Positions 35,305 to 42,988 of a stretch of 64,000 bases of DNA are shown here, in pieces (the stretch's first letter is position 1; each line of letters starts with the position of its first letter). Location: the NCBI GenBank assembly GCA_016209205.1, contig JACQWQ010000010.1, forward strand, positions 1 to 64,000, in the 5' to 3' direction. A program made the position numbers and the translations under genes. Under the pieces are notes generated by a model. That model was not told where the DNA came from. It ran no database searches and saw only the letters and a program-made list of their open reading frames with translations. The stretch comes from Chloroflexota bacterium. Its GTDB lineage: Bacteria; Chloroflexota; Anaerolineae; UBA4142; SHND01.

Positions 35305-35404
35305 AGACCCCAAGTGTTTTTGCCGCAGCGCGCGACTCGATGAACGATATCGTTGCGATGTGGCGATGTAGTTCATCGCATGTATCGCCAAACACTTGGG
35401 GTCT
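35305..35404. repeat. Palindromic repeat family A, copy 6 (long centre)
   Basis: Same arms as the other copies but a centre of about 70 bases with a nested GATGAACGA/GTTCATCGC pairing. Lies 18 bases after the original egtB end. Confidence 0.85.
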
Positions 35405-35444
35405 TGGACGCGTGTACGAGAGCAGTTGCACTGCGAGGAACCCT

Positions 35445-35867
35445 ATGCGACAACTTTTAACCCTGAGCCACGATGACGCGCAGCGTGCGGTGAACGCGAT
35501 GCGTGACGAGGCGCTGCGTCGCGGCCAAGCCGGCGTCATCGTCGTCAGCGACGCGCACGGCGAACTCATCGCGCTCTTGCGCATGGACGGCGCGCCGCTT
35601 TCATCCATTCAAATCGCGCTAAATAAAGCGTACACTGCCGCGCGTGAACGCAAACCCTCGTACGAGGTCGGACAAAAAGCGCGCGACCCCGAGCGCGGTT
35701 TTCCTATGACCAACTTTGGCGAATTGCGTTACACGACATGGGGCGGCGGCCTGCCCGTCTTGATCGAAGGCGAAGTTATCGGCGCCGTCGCCATTAGCGG
35801 CTTGCCCGAAAGCGAAGATATGGAAATCGCGGAAATCGGCAGAATGGCGGCGTTGGGGATTCTTTGA
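35445..35867 (+). CDS. GlcG/HbpS-family heme-binding-like protein
   Basis: 140 aa. Family signature: LSHDDAQRAVNAMRDEALRRG, IVVSDAHGELIALLRMDGAP, ALNKAYTAARERKPS and GGGLPVLIEGEVIGAVAISG. Relatives bind heme or act as small-molecule chaperones; the exact role is unknown. GAGGAA site 5 bases before ATG 35445; longer upstream frame is repeat DNA and the egtB tail. Confidence 0.8.
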   Translation: MRQLLTLSHDDAQRAVNAMRDEALRRGQAGVIVVSDAHGELIALLRMDGAPLSSIQIALNKAYTAARERKPSYEVGQKARDPERGFPMTNFGELRYTTWGGGLPVLIEGEVIGAVAISGLPESEDMEIAEIGRMAALGIL

Positions 35868-35925
35868 GTTCCATCAGTTCCTCGAGTTCCGTCTTGAGGG
35901 AACTTGAGAATTGAGGGAGCGCACC

Positions 35926-36903
35926 ATGAATATGCTTTATCGCACCTTTGGACGCACGGGTTGGCAGATCAGCGAAATCGGGTACGGCATGTGGGGCATG
36001 GGCGGCTGGACCGAATCGGATGACGCAGAATCGCTGCGCGCACTGCATTTGGCAGTCGAACTCGGCTGTAATTTTTTCGACACCGCGTGGGCGTACGGCG
36101 ACGGACACAGCGAGCAGTTATTCAATCAACTCGCCCGCGCGCACCCCGACAAGCTGTTGTATATCGCGACAAAAATCCCGCCCGAGAATCGCATCTGGCC
36201 CTCGCGGCGCGGATTCAAATTGCGGGACGTCTTCCCCGCCGACTATATCAAAGAGTACACCGAAAAGAGTTTGACCAACCTCGGCGTCGAGACGGTTCAT
36301 GTCCAGCAGTTTCATGTTTGGGAAGACGATTGGGCAGAGATGGACGAATGGCAGCGCGCGATGGAAGATTTGAAACGCGACGGAAAAATTCAAGCGGTCG
36401 GCATCAGCATCAACCGTTGGGAACCGTGGAATGGAGTTCGCACGTTGCGCACAGGTAAAATGGATGCAGTGCAAGTGATTTACAACATCTTTGACCAGAA
36501 TCCCGAAGACGAATTGTTCCCCGTGTGCGACGAATTCAACGTCGGCGTCATCGCACGCGTACCTTTCGACGAAGGCACGTTGACCGGCACGCTTACCAAA
36601 GATTCCAAATGGGCACAAGGCGATTGGCGCAACACCTATTTCGTTCCCGAAAATCTGAACGCGTCGGTTGACCGCGCTGAAGCATTGCGCCCGCTGATTC
36701 CCGCTGGCGTGACCATGGCTGAAATGGCGCTGCGTTGGATTTTGGCGAACAGAACGGTTTCAACCATTATTCCCGGCATGCGCAAAGAAAAAAATGTGCG
36801 CGCCAACATCGCGACCAGCGATGGAGTTTTGCTCTCTGACGACCTCATGCGCGAATTGAAAAAACATCGTTGGGATCGCATCCCCACCGAGTGGTCGCAA
36901 TGA
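35926..36903 (+). CDS. Aldo/keto reductase
   Basis: 325 aa NADPH-dependent TIM-barrel oxidoreductase. YGMWGMGGW, the FDTAWAYGDGHSEQL motif with catalytic Asp and Tyr, IATKIPP with the Lys, and VQQFHVWEDDW for the His region. C-terminal cofactor site VSTIIPGMRKEKNVRANI. Substrate unknown. Overlaps the next small gene by ATGA. Confidence 0.9.
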   Translation: MNMLYRTFGRTGWQISEIGYGMWGMGGWTESDDAESLRALHLAVELGCNFFDTAWAYGDGHSEQLFNQLARAHPDKLLYIATKIPPENRIWPSRRGFKLRDVFPADYIKEYTEKSLTNLGVETVHVQQFHVWEDDWAEMDEWQRAMEDLKRDGKIQAVGISINRWEPWNGVRTLRTGKMDAVQVIYNIFDQNPEDELFPVCDEFNVGVIARVPFDEGTLTGTLTKDSKWAQGDWRNTYFVPENLNASVDRAEALRPLIPAGVTMAEMALRWILANRTVSTIIPGMRKEKNVRANIATSDGVLLSDDLMRELKKHRWDRIPTEWSQ

Positions 36904-37157
36904 AAGCAATGGAACAAAAATTTGATCAAAACACGACCGCGAAATGCGGCGCGCCCGATTCAGGCAAATACTTTCGCTACATGCCAGAATTCGTCGGTTT
37001 TACCGCCGAAGACGAGCAAGCCATCGTCCAAACCAAAGCGATTCTTGAAAAACAGCAGTTTCCCTCGAATTACATCCCGCGCCCGCCGTGCAAAAAACGA
37101 AAATCGTCACCATCGCGCGTGCGGACGATATTCAGGAAGGCGAGCGTAAAATTGTGA
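36900..37157 (+). CDS. Short protoglobin-like fragment
   Basis: 85 aa, starting at an ATGA overlap with the reductase. Residues 20-50 (GKYFRYMPEFVGFTAEDEQA) resemble the first helices of protoglobin/globin-sensor domains, but the rest of the globin fold is missing; after IPRPP the frame only overlaps the Rieske gene. Probably a remnant, or a short peptide kept for translational coupling. Confidence 0.4.
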   Translation: MKAMEQKFDQNTTAKCGAPDSGKYFRYMPEFVGFTAEDEQAIVQTKAILEKQQFPSNYIPRPPCKKRKSSPSRVRTIFRKASVKL

Positions 37158-37384
37158 ACGTGGACGGCATTTCGATTGGCATGTTTCACCACAACGGAAA
37201 TTGGTACGCGCTGCGTAACAGCTGCCTCCATCGCGGCGGTCCTGTGTGCACGGGCAAACTCGAAGGTGACACGCTCACCTGTCCCTGGCACGGCTTTCAA
37301 TACGACGTGCGCGACGGACATCTCATCGTTGACCCCAAATCACGTCTCGACACGTTCAAGGTCAGGTTAGAGATACCACAATAA
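37088..37384 (+). CDS. Rieske [2Fe-2S] ferredoxin-like protein
   Basis: 98 aa, single Rieske domain. Cluster ligands are CLH (CLHRGGPVC) and CPWH (TCPWHGFQYD), the soluble-ferredoxin arrangement. Starts with GTG 37088 inside the previous frame. Likely electron donor; its partner could be the aldo/keto reductase neighbour or an oxygenase elsewhere. Followed by a strong terminator. Confidence 0.85.
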   Translation: MQKTKIVTIARADDIQEGERKIVNVDGISIGMFHHNGNWYALRNSCLHRGGPVCTGKLEGDTLTCPWHGFQYDVRDGHLIVDPKSRLDTFKVRLEIPQ

Positions 37385-37392
37385 AAAAATTT

Positions 37393-37425
37393 ACGCGGCG
37401 GGCGCCTCAACCCGCCGCGTTTTGT
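37393..37425 (+). terminator. Rho-independent terminator
   Basis: Perfect 10-bp stem ACGCGGCGGG / CCCGCCGCGT, 8-base loop, TTTTGT. Confidence 0.9.
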
Positions 37426-37427
37426 AT

Positions 37428-37489
37428 TTGTAGTATAGCCCCTTGTGGGCGTTATAGCCGGATGACGCGCACAAGGCGCTATACTACAA
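37428..37489. repeat. REP palindrome family B, copy 3 (3' side of RAYT)
   Basis: Arms TTGTAGTATAGCCCCTTGTG and GCGCACAAGGCGCTATACTA. The right arm contains the RAYT stop codon (37484-37486). Each arm starts with GTAG and can form a small hairpin GCCC-CTTGT-GGGC, as REP units do. Confidence 0.92.
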
Positions 37490-37969
37490 CGGCAACGGAT
37501 TCATCAACCCGCTCCATTTCCAATCCTCACGCTTTGTCACCAAACCCTTGCGCACCGGATTATCTAAAATGTATTCCGAAATCGCGCCTAAACTTTCTTC
37601 GCTCCGCACAATATGGTCAAAATAACGCGGCTGCCACAATTTTCCTTGACAGCCAAATTTCCAACTCGTGTTCGTCGCCTTGCCCTTGTATTGGTCGGTG
37701 AACGTCAGCGCGGAAATTCCATCTACGCGCGGGCTGACCAAAAAATGCAGATGGTCAGGCATCAAGCAGTATGTATAAACATTACACCGTTGACGCTCTT
37801 GCTCCTCACGCAATAAATCAATCAATGCATCATTCAAATCATCGCGGCAAAACGGCACATGATTTATGTAAGCGCGAATCGTCATGAAGTAAACGCGCCA
37901 TGCAAATGTGTATTCAATAGGGTCAAGCCGTTGATTTTGGACAGGGCGATATGGTTTATTCCACGGCAT
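37484..37969 (-). CDS. REP-associated tyrosine transposase (RAYT, Y1/HUH)
   Basis: 161 aa. HUH single-strand nuclease of the IS200/IS605-like RAYT group: CLMPDHLHFLVSP carries the HxH metal pair, and the C-terminal helix KLWQPRYFDHIVRSEESLGA with SEYILDNPVRKGLV is diagnostic. The catalytic Tyr would be the YI in SEYI. RAYTs are single-copy and move REP palindromes. Here it is bracketed by two REP palindromes (37428-37489 and 37978-38082) whose GTAG-starting arms recur at 14.2 and 23.1 kb. Confidence 0.9.
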   Translation of the reverse strand: MPWNKPYRPVQNQRLDPIEYTFAWRVYFMTIRAYINHVPFCRDDLNDALIDLLREEQERQRCNVYTYCLMPDHLHFLVSPRVDGISALTFTDQYKGKATNTSWKFGCQGKLWQPRYFDHIVRSEESLGAISEYILDNPVRKGLVTKREDWKWSGLMNPLPL

Positions 37970-37977
37970 AATGTTTG

Positions 37978-38082
37978 AGTAGTAAAGCGCCTCGTGTGCG
38001 TTGTCTGTTCGTGCGCGTTGTCTGTACGCGTCGTTTATTCGCGTTTGCCCATACCAACGCCCACAAGGGGCTATACTACAAA
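37978..38082. repeat. REP palindrome family B, copy 4 (5' side of RAYT)
   Basis: Left arm GTAGTAAAGCGCCTCGTG and right arm CACAAGGGGCTATACTACAA. The centre has GTGCGCGTTGTCTGT repeated with variation, another partial expansion of an arm. Confidence 0.85.
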
Positions 38083-38086
38083 ATCT

Positions 38087-38154
38087 ATTTCTTCCCCAAC
38101 AGTCCCCTCAGCAAAATTATCGCGCCCTTTTTATCTAACGGCTCATTATTGTTC
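38087..38154 (-). pseudogene. Relic of a MrfA-like helicase 3' end
   Basis: On the minus strand this reads FGNNNEPLDKKGAIILLRGL and then LGKK-stop, matching the intact helicase end GNNNEPLDKRGAVILLRGLLG at 39389-39455. About 53 of 64 bases agree, and the differences I counted are transitions, mostly silent. It lies just past the DarT-DarG stop codon, so that gene sits between two copies of this helicase end. Confidence 0.75.
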
Positions 38155-38164
38155 CCGAAGCGTG

Positions 38165-39334
38165 TCAAGGCTTTAGCAAAAATTGTTTGGTGAGTGCTGT
38201 CGGCAGAATTTTCTTCTCTGCTGGCAGATAGACCTCAACTGGAATCCCGAGCCGAGCAAGATAACGACACATTAATGGACCAACTTGTTCCCACTCTAGC
38301 CCCCCAAGTCCACACCCCAAGGCGGGAACGGCAAGGGACTTGATTGCAAGATCCGCAGCATTCTCTACAAGCCACTCCAAACCTTTTTCGATTCCCACAA
38401 TATCCGACTGCTCTCGCCAATGATTTTTGGTAGGAAACAAAAGAAACCATGTTTCCAAATTGCCGTTGGATTCCAAAGATGGCTCCTCTGCCAGCTCTTG
38501 TTCTAAAGACGATTCACGCTTGTACAAATAAGGTCTCCCCATTTTCAGCGTCTGATCCCGACACAAGTCTTGATAAAATACATAGACATCAGGAAATTGA
38601 TACTTGGCGCGCGATGCAAGTCCTTTGCCCATAACCCCAACACAGTTAACGCTAATAGTTAAGGTTTGCATCCGGGAAAAGAACATGTCGCCCTCAATAA
38701 TAGAAATGCGATCAGTCAATGCAATTCTTTGCGCTGGCTGGAAGAACAATGATAGCGCGGGAATCACTTCGATTTTTCCGTGGGGCAAAGTGGATTTGAG
38801 TTTTTCCGCAACAGTGTGCTTTGATACATAAATTCCATCAATAGAATCGGGAGTAACAACATCAGGTACCAGACATTCAGCCATCATTCTTCGCTTGGAA
38901 CCATCTTCCTTTTTCCACCAATCGCTATTCAACACATCTAACATTTCCGCTACAGCTTGGCGTCCCTCGCGCGGATGCAAAATCTCGGACTCGGAATGTG
39001 CTGCATTCCCTGTGGTAATATAAATATCAGGGCGCTTTAGAATATCTTGACGGACAGCGACTATTGCAATTTCATCCAGTCCTTTTTCATTCACGACTTG
39101 GTAAAGCATTGCGTTTCGCGGTTGAAAGTACAAGTTCGCAAAACTCCACAGGCTTCTCCCATCAGGGGTCAAACGGTTACGGCGATTTGCTACGATTCCC
39201 TCATTGTAAATCCGCGTAAAGGGAACATTTTCCTTTTCAACAATCTCGTGAGACAAGATACCCCGATTCAATATTGAGGATATATTGTTTATGTGTGTGA
39301 TGTAATACAAGCCCTTCATTCTTCGGTGTGCCAT
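38165..39334 (-). CDS. Fused DarT-DarG: DNA ADP-ribosyltransferase plus macro domain
   Basis: 389 aa. Residues 1-200 are a DarT (DUF4433) domain: LYYITHINNISSILNRGILS with His14, Arg51/52 in GIVANRRNRL, NLYFQPRNAMLY, and the probable catalytic Glu153 in RMMAECLVPDVV. DarT adds ADP-ribose to thymine in DNA. Residues 210-389 are a macro domain as in DarG (IIEGDMFFS, VNCVGVMGKGLASRAKYQFP, PALGCGLGGLEW), which removes it. Normally these are two genes; here one chain carries toxin and antidote. GGGAAG site before ATG 39334. Visibly more AT-rich than neighbours, suggesting transfer. Follows the helicase gene by 54 bases. Confidence 0.88.
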   Translation of the reverse strand: MAHRRMKGLYYITHINNISSILNRGILSHEIVEKENVPFTRIYNEGIVANRRNRLTPDGRSLWSFANLYFQPRNAMLYQVVNEKGLDEIAIVAVRQDILKRPDIYITTGNAAHSESEILHPREGRQAVAEMLDVLNSDWWKKEDGSKRRMMAECLVPDVVTPDSIDGIYVSKHTVAEKLKSTLPHGKIEVIPALSLFFQPAQRIALTDRISIIEGDMFFSRMQTLTISVNCVGVMGKGLASRAKYQFPDVYVFYQDLCRDQTLKMGRPYLYKRESSLEQELAEEPSLESNGNLETWFLLFPTKNHWREQSDIVGIEKGLEWLVENAADLAIKSLAVPALGCGLGGLEWEQVGPLMCRYLARLGIPVEVYLPAEKKILPTALTKQFLLKP

Positions 39335-39388
39335 TTTCTTCCCTGCCTTTCACCATTCCGATTCAACTGCATTGCATTATAAAACAAC

Positions 39389-41674
39389 TTATCCCAACAA
39401 CCCTCTCAACAAAATCACCGCGCCTCTCTTATCCAACGGCTCATTATTATTCCCGCATTTCGGCGATTGCACGCACGACGGACAGCCGAATTCGCACGGG
39501 CATTGTTCAATCGTTTCCAACGTCGCCTTCCACAACGATTCCAATAACGCGAATGCTTTTTCCGTGATGCCGATGCCGCCGGGAAAACCGTCGTAAATAA
39601 AAATTTGCGGCTTGCCCGTGTCGGGATGAATCAAAATCGAAAGCCCGCCAATGTCCCAACGGTCGCACATCGCAAACAACGGCAAGAGACCAATGCACGC
39701 GTGTTCCGCCGCGTGCAGCGAACCCGCAAGGTCGCAGCCCGCACGACTCAAGTCGTGACTACACTTTTCGGGAATGTCCCACCACACCGCTTTGGTATCA
39801 AACAACTGCGGCGGATAATCCAAATCCACCGTCGCTAAAACTTCTTCGGTGAATTGACGCTTGCGCCGATAGCCGACGAGTTGTTCCGACACGCGCACGT
39901 CGCCGTAGTACGCGAGAGTATTCCCCACCTCGCGTTCGCGCAGGGATTTCAAAATGCGCGTCTCGCCGTTCTCGCGCACTTCGGTGTAATAATCCACGTC
40001 CACGGGCTTGCAATACGCCGCGCCCGCTTCCAAATCCAATTTCGTCACGAGATACGATTCGCCTTGATGCAAATAAATCGCGCCTTCGTAGCAGCGCTGC
40101 ATCGCGGTCGTCGCTTCGATTTCTTCCAACGTCTTGAAATTATTCTTCACGTCTACGAGCGAAACAATTTTGTCCGACACCGAACGAATGTTGACCTGTT
40201 CCGCCGGATAGCCGAGTCCTTGAAAATACCACTGGTCGTTGCGATATTCGAGCGTGTGGTTTCGCTCCAACTTAATCATTGCTTCGACAAAACCGGGGCC
40301 GAACAAATCTTCGTCCGCATTCGTCAACGGCAATTCGTACGCCGCGCACGGCAAATGTTTTTCCAAAATGTATGGATTGTCGGGATAAATCAACGCGTGC
40401 TCGACGGGTTTCGCAAACAACACTTCGGGATGGCGCATGAAAAATTGATTCAGCGGATCGTCCATGCCGACGAGAATCGAAAGCGCGTCGCGCGTGCCGC
40501 GTCCCGAACGCCCCACCTGCTGCCACAACGACGCGATAGTGCCGGGAAAACCGACGACCACTGTCGCGTCGAGATGCCCCACGTCAATGCCCAATTCCAA
40601 CGCGTTCGTCGCCGTCACACCGCGCAATTTTCCCGAAAACAAATCGCGCTCAATCGCGCGGCGTTCGTCGGCGAGGTAGCCCGCGCGGTACGATTTCACC
40701 GTGTTTATCAATTCGGGGTCGGTGCGTTTCAAATTATCGCGTGCGTAGAGCAAAACCAATTCCGCGAGTTTGCGCGCCCGCACGAATGTAATGTTTCGCA
40801 GCCCCGCGCGCACCAGCGACGCAAACAAATGCGCGGCTTCGGAGTTGGGACTGCGCCGCGTCGTGCGCGTCTTGTCAATGAACGGCGGATTCCACAACGC
40901 GAATTCGCGCTGCCCGCGCGGCGCGCCATCTTCGGCAATCACTTTGGCGCGACGGCCCGACAAACGATGCACATGCTCGCCCGGATTCGCAATCGTCGCC
41001 GAACAAAAAATAAATTGCGGATTCGCGGAATAGTATTCGCACAAACGGCGGAGTCGGCGCAGCACGCACGCGACCTGCGAACCGAACACGCCGCGATAAA
41101 TGTGCGCTTCGTCAATGACGATGTATTTCAAATTCGCGATGAAATCCGCCCACAGCGAATGATTCGGCAAAATGCCGACGGATAACATGTCGGGATTGGT
41201 GAGGATGATGTTGCCCCGCTTGCGTAATTTTGTCCGCGCTTCGCGTTTCGTGTCGCCGTCGTACGTGTCGAAAACGATTTGCTTGTTCGTCTCCAACACG
41301 TTCGTTAATTCGTCCAACGCGCGCAGTTGGTCTTGCGCTAATGCTTTGGTGGGAAACAAATACAATGCGCGGGAACGCGGCGCATCGAGGATCGCTTCCA
41401 GAACGGGCACGTTGTAGCACAGCGTCTTGCCCGATGAGGTGCCCGTGGCGACGACGACGTCATTTCCCTCGCGCACATAATTGATCGCGTGCGCCTGGTG
41501 CGAAAAGAATTTTTCGATCCCGTTTTGTTTCAGCGCGCGCAAGAGCGCAGGATGCAGTGGTTGCGCCAGCTGCGCGTATTTGGCGGGACGCGGCGCAAGA
41601 TGTTCCAGGTGGATGATTTGGTTGGCGTAATGTTTTTCGGAACGGAGGGAAGTCAGGAATTGAGAAGGAGTCAT
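39389..41674 (-). CDS. mrfA: DEAD/DEAH-box helicase with DUF1998/MZB domain (MrfA/YprA-like)
   Basis: 761 aa. SF2 helicase: TGTSSGKTLCYNVPVLEAI (Walker A), VIDEAHIYRGVFGSQVACVL (DEVH-like box), FCSATIANPGEH (SAT), GVTATNALELGIDVGHLDA and QQVGRSGRGT (motif VI). C-terminal zinc-binding cysteines CPCEFGCPSCVQSPKCGNNN. MrfA of Bacillus repairs mitomycin-type DNA damage. Paired here with a DNA ADP-ribosylation module on the same strand, which might be a functional link or an insertion. A terminator of the upstream PIN gene lies just before the start. Confidence 0.9.
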   Translation of the reverse strand: MTPSQFLTSLRSEKHYANQIIHLEHLAPRPAKYAQLAQPLHPALLRALKQNGIEKFFSHQAHAINYVREGNDVVVATGTSSGKTLCYNVPVLEAILDAPRSRALYLFPTKALAQDQLRALDELTNVLETNKQIVFDTYDGDTKREARTKLRKRGNIILTNPDMLSVGILPNHSLWADFIANLKYIVIDEAHIYRGVFGSQVACVLRRLRRLCEYYSANPQFIFCSATIANPGEHVHRLSGRRAKVIAEDGAPRGQREFALWNPPFIDKTRTTRRSPNSEAAHLFASLVRAGLRNITFVRARKLAELVLLYARDNLKRTDPELINTVKSYRAGYLADERRAIERDLFSGKLRGVTATNALELGIDVGHLDATVVVGFPGTIASLWQQVGRSGRGTRDALSILVGMDDPLNQFFMRHPEVLFAKPVEHALIYPDNPYILEKHLPCAAYELPLTNADEDLFGPGFVEAMIKLERNHTLEYRNDQWYFQGLGYPAEQVNIRSVSDKIVSLVDVKNNFKTLEEIEATTAMQRCYEGAIYLHQGESYLVTKLDLEAGAAYCKPVDVDYYTEVRENGETRILKSLREREVGNTLAYYGDVRVSEQLVGYRRKRQFTEEVLATVDLDYPPQLFDTKAVWWDIPEKCSHDLSRAGCDLAGSLHAAEHACIGLLPLFAMCDRWDIGGLSILIHPDTGKPQIFIYDGFPGGIGITEKAFALLESLWKATLETIEQCPCEFGCPSCVQSPKCGNNNEPLDKRGAVILLRGLLG

Positions 41675-41682
41675 GCCCAGAT

Positions 41683-41713
41683 AAAAAAGCCGCCACCCGG
41701 TTCGAGCGGCGGA
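41683..41713 (-). terminator. Rho-independent terminator of the PIN/antitoxin operon
   Basis: On the minus strand, a CCGCC...GGCGG stem followed by six T, eight bases after the PIN stop codon. Confidence 0.8.
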
Positions 41714-41720
41714 GGGTTGC

Positions 41721-42113
41721 TCAAGGATTCAGCCACAGAATTGGAACCTGTTGTTCGACGCTTTTGAATTCAGGATCACCAGTCACGATGGTTGCGCCGA
41801 GTTCTTGCGCGAGCGCAATGGCAAAGGCGTCGGCATACGAAACGCGGTGCTGGCTTTTGATGTGCGCCGCCGATTCAACGCGCGTCCGTGTGACCTCAGT
41901 CAGGGAGATGGGGAATTCCTCTATCGCTTTTTTCAATTTCGCCAGGCGCTCTACTCCTTGTTCACGCTCGAGCGTGTAGAGAATCTCGCCCCAGTTGATC
42001 AAACTCATCAAGAGGGTAGACTCATTTGCTTCTGCTCTTTCGACCAGCTCTGCTATGGTTTCCTTTCCTGGTTCGTTTTGAATGAGCGCGAGTATGGCGA
42101 AGCTGTCTAGCAC
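41721..42113 (-). CDS. PIN-domain toxin (VapC-like)
   Basis: 130 aa from GTG 42113 (VLDSFAILALIQNEPGKE), with the acidic ribonuclease residues in VLDSFA, INWGEI, SYADAFAIALA and VTGDPEF. An ATG at 42197 would add a Pro/Ser-rich extension that is only the antitoxin-module DNA read in another frame, so I prefer the GTG; a purine-rich GAGAAGAAG lies upstream. It overlaps the preceding antitoxin-like frame. VapC toxins cleave tRNA or rRNA. Confidence 0.8.
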   Translation of the reverse strand: MLDSFAILALIQNEPGKETIAELVERAEANESTLLMSLINWGEILYTLEREQGVERLAKLKKAIEEFPISLTEVTRTRVESAAHIKSQHRVSYADAFAIALAQELGATIVTGDPEFKSVEQQVPILWLNP

Positions 42114-42582
42114 GTAAGTCGGCTTCTTCTCGCTCGAGCTCGGCGCGACGGTCGGCGAGGAGGGCTTGGGTGAGGGAGGGATATTGGCTGTACTCATTCT
42201 GAAGCTCCTTGATCAGCGCGCGAATATCTTTGGTTTTGGTGGGAGTCACCGGCGAGGCTTCAACTTCAGCCGTAACAGATTTTGGTAATTGCTCACTTAC
42301 AATCTTTTCGAGCCGCTCCACCCGCCTAGCCAATGCCTGGTAGTCTGCCATTTGCTCAGGTTCGGCGCGACGGTCGGCGAGGAGGGCTTGGGTGAGGGAG
42401 GTTGTTCCGGCATATTTTTCCTGCATTTCTTTGATCAGAGCTGGAATATCCACATTTTGCTTTGCAACTGCTTGAGTGTCTATCGGTTGCTGCACACCTA
42501 CAATCTCTTCCAATCGCTCTACCCGCTTTTCTAATTTCTGGTAGTCTGCCATTGACACTTGGATCATCTCACCTTGCGACAT
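42022..42582 (-). CDS. Antitoxin-like protein with two repeated modules
   Basis: 186 aa made of two copies of a module: MADYQxLxxRVERLEEIV coiled coil, acidic linker, DIRALIKELQ helix, SLTQALLADRRAE. The module is a VapB-type regulator as inferred from its PIN partner. The last 30 residues are basic and out of frame with the PIN gene they overlap, so the natural end may be shorter. GAGGAGGTTGAC precedes ATG 42582 and is almost identical to the site of the next gene upstream, showing tandem duplication. Confidence 0.65.
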   Translation of the reverse strand: MSQGEMIQVSMADYQKLEKRVERLEEIVGVQQPIDTQAVAKQNVDIPALIKEMQEKYAGTTSLTQALLADRRAEPEQMADYQALARRVERLEKIVSEQLPKSVTAEVEASPVTPTKTKDIRALIKELQNEYSQYPSLTQALLADRRAELEREEADLRARQLRHTRAHSKRTRKGNHSRAGRKSRSK

Positions 42583-42619
42583 GTCAACCTCCTCGTTTGG
42601 TCAGGCAACTGCTCAGCCA

Positions 42620-42988
42620 TCACAGCCGAGCCAATTCCTCGAACGACGCGCGGTTCTCGTCGATCAACTGATCTACAAAGGGCACTGCGCTATCTCGAAA
42701 TGCCTCGTCCCAAGATGGAAACTTTTCCCTTTCCGATTGCCCAAGCCCGGCGCGACGGTCGGCGAGGAGGGCTTGGGTGAAGGAGGGGTATTTCCCATAT
42801 TTCGCTTGCAACTCCTTTGTGTAGGCGCGAATATCGGTCACTTTATCAGGCGTAGTGGGAGCAGGTTCGGATTCAGGATTGCCCGGAGGGGGTAATTGCT
42901 CACGCACGATCTTTTCGAGCGGTTCCACCCGTCTGACTAATGCCTGATAGTCTGCCATTGTTAGCTGGATCATCGGACCTTGTGACAT
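42620..42988 (-). CDS. Antitoxin-like protein with one module
   Basis: 122 aa. One copy of the same module (MADYQALVRRVEPLEKIV, DIRAYTKELQAKYGKYPSFT, QALLADRRAG), then a unique tail SWDEAFRDSAVPFVDQLIDE. Same GAGGAGGTTCAC ribosome-binding site as its duplicate. Its start overlaps the upstream gene by 19 bases. Likely a diverged antitoxin without its own toxin. Confidence 0.6.
   Translation of the reverse strand: MSQGPMIQLTMADYQALVRRVEPLEKIVREQLPPPGNPESEPAPTTPDKVTDIRAYTKELQAKYGKYPSFTQALLADRRAGLGQSEREKFPSWDEAFRDSAVPFVDQLIDENRASFEELARL

Noticed and set aside
39854..41185. 443-codon frame on the plus strand opposite the helicase
   Set aside because: Antisense shadow of the conserved MrfA-like gene; composition not protein-like.
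42114..42197. Longer start for the PIN toxin at ATG 42197
   Set aside because: The added Pro/Ser-rich residues are the antitoxin module read out of frame; PIN proteins normally begin near VLDS.
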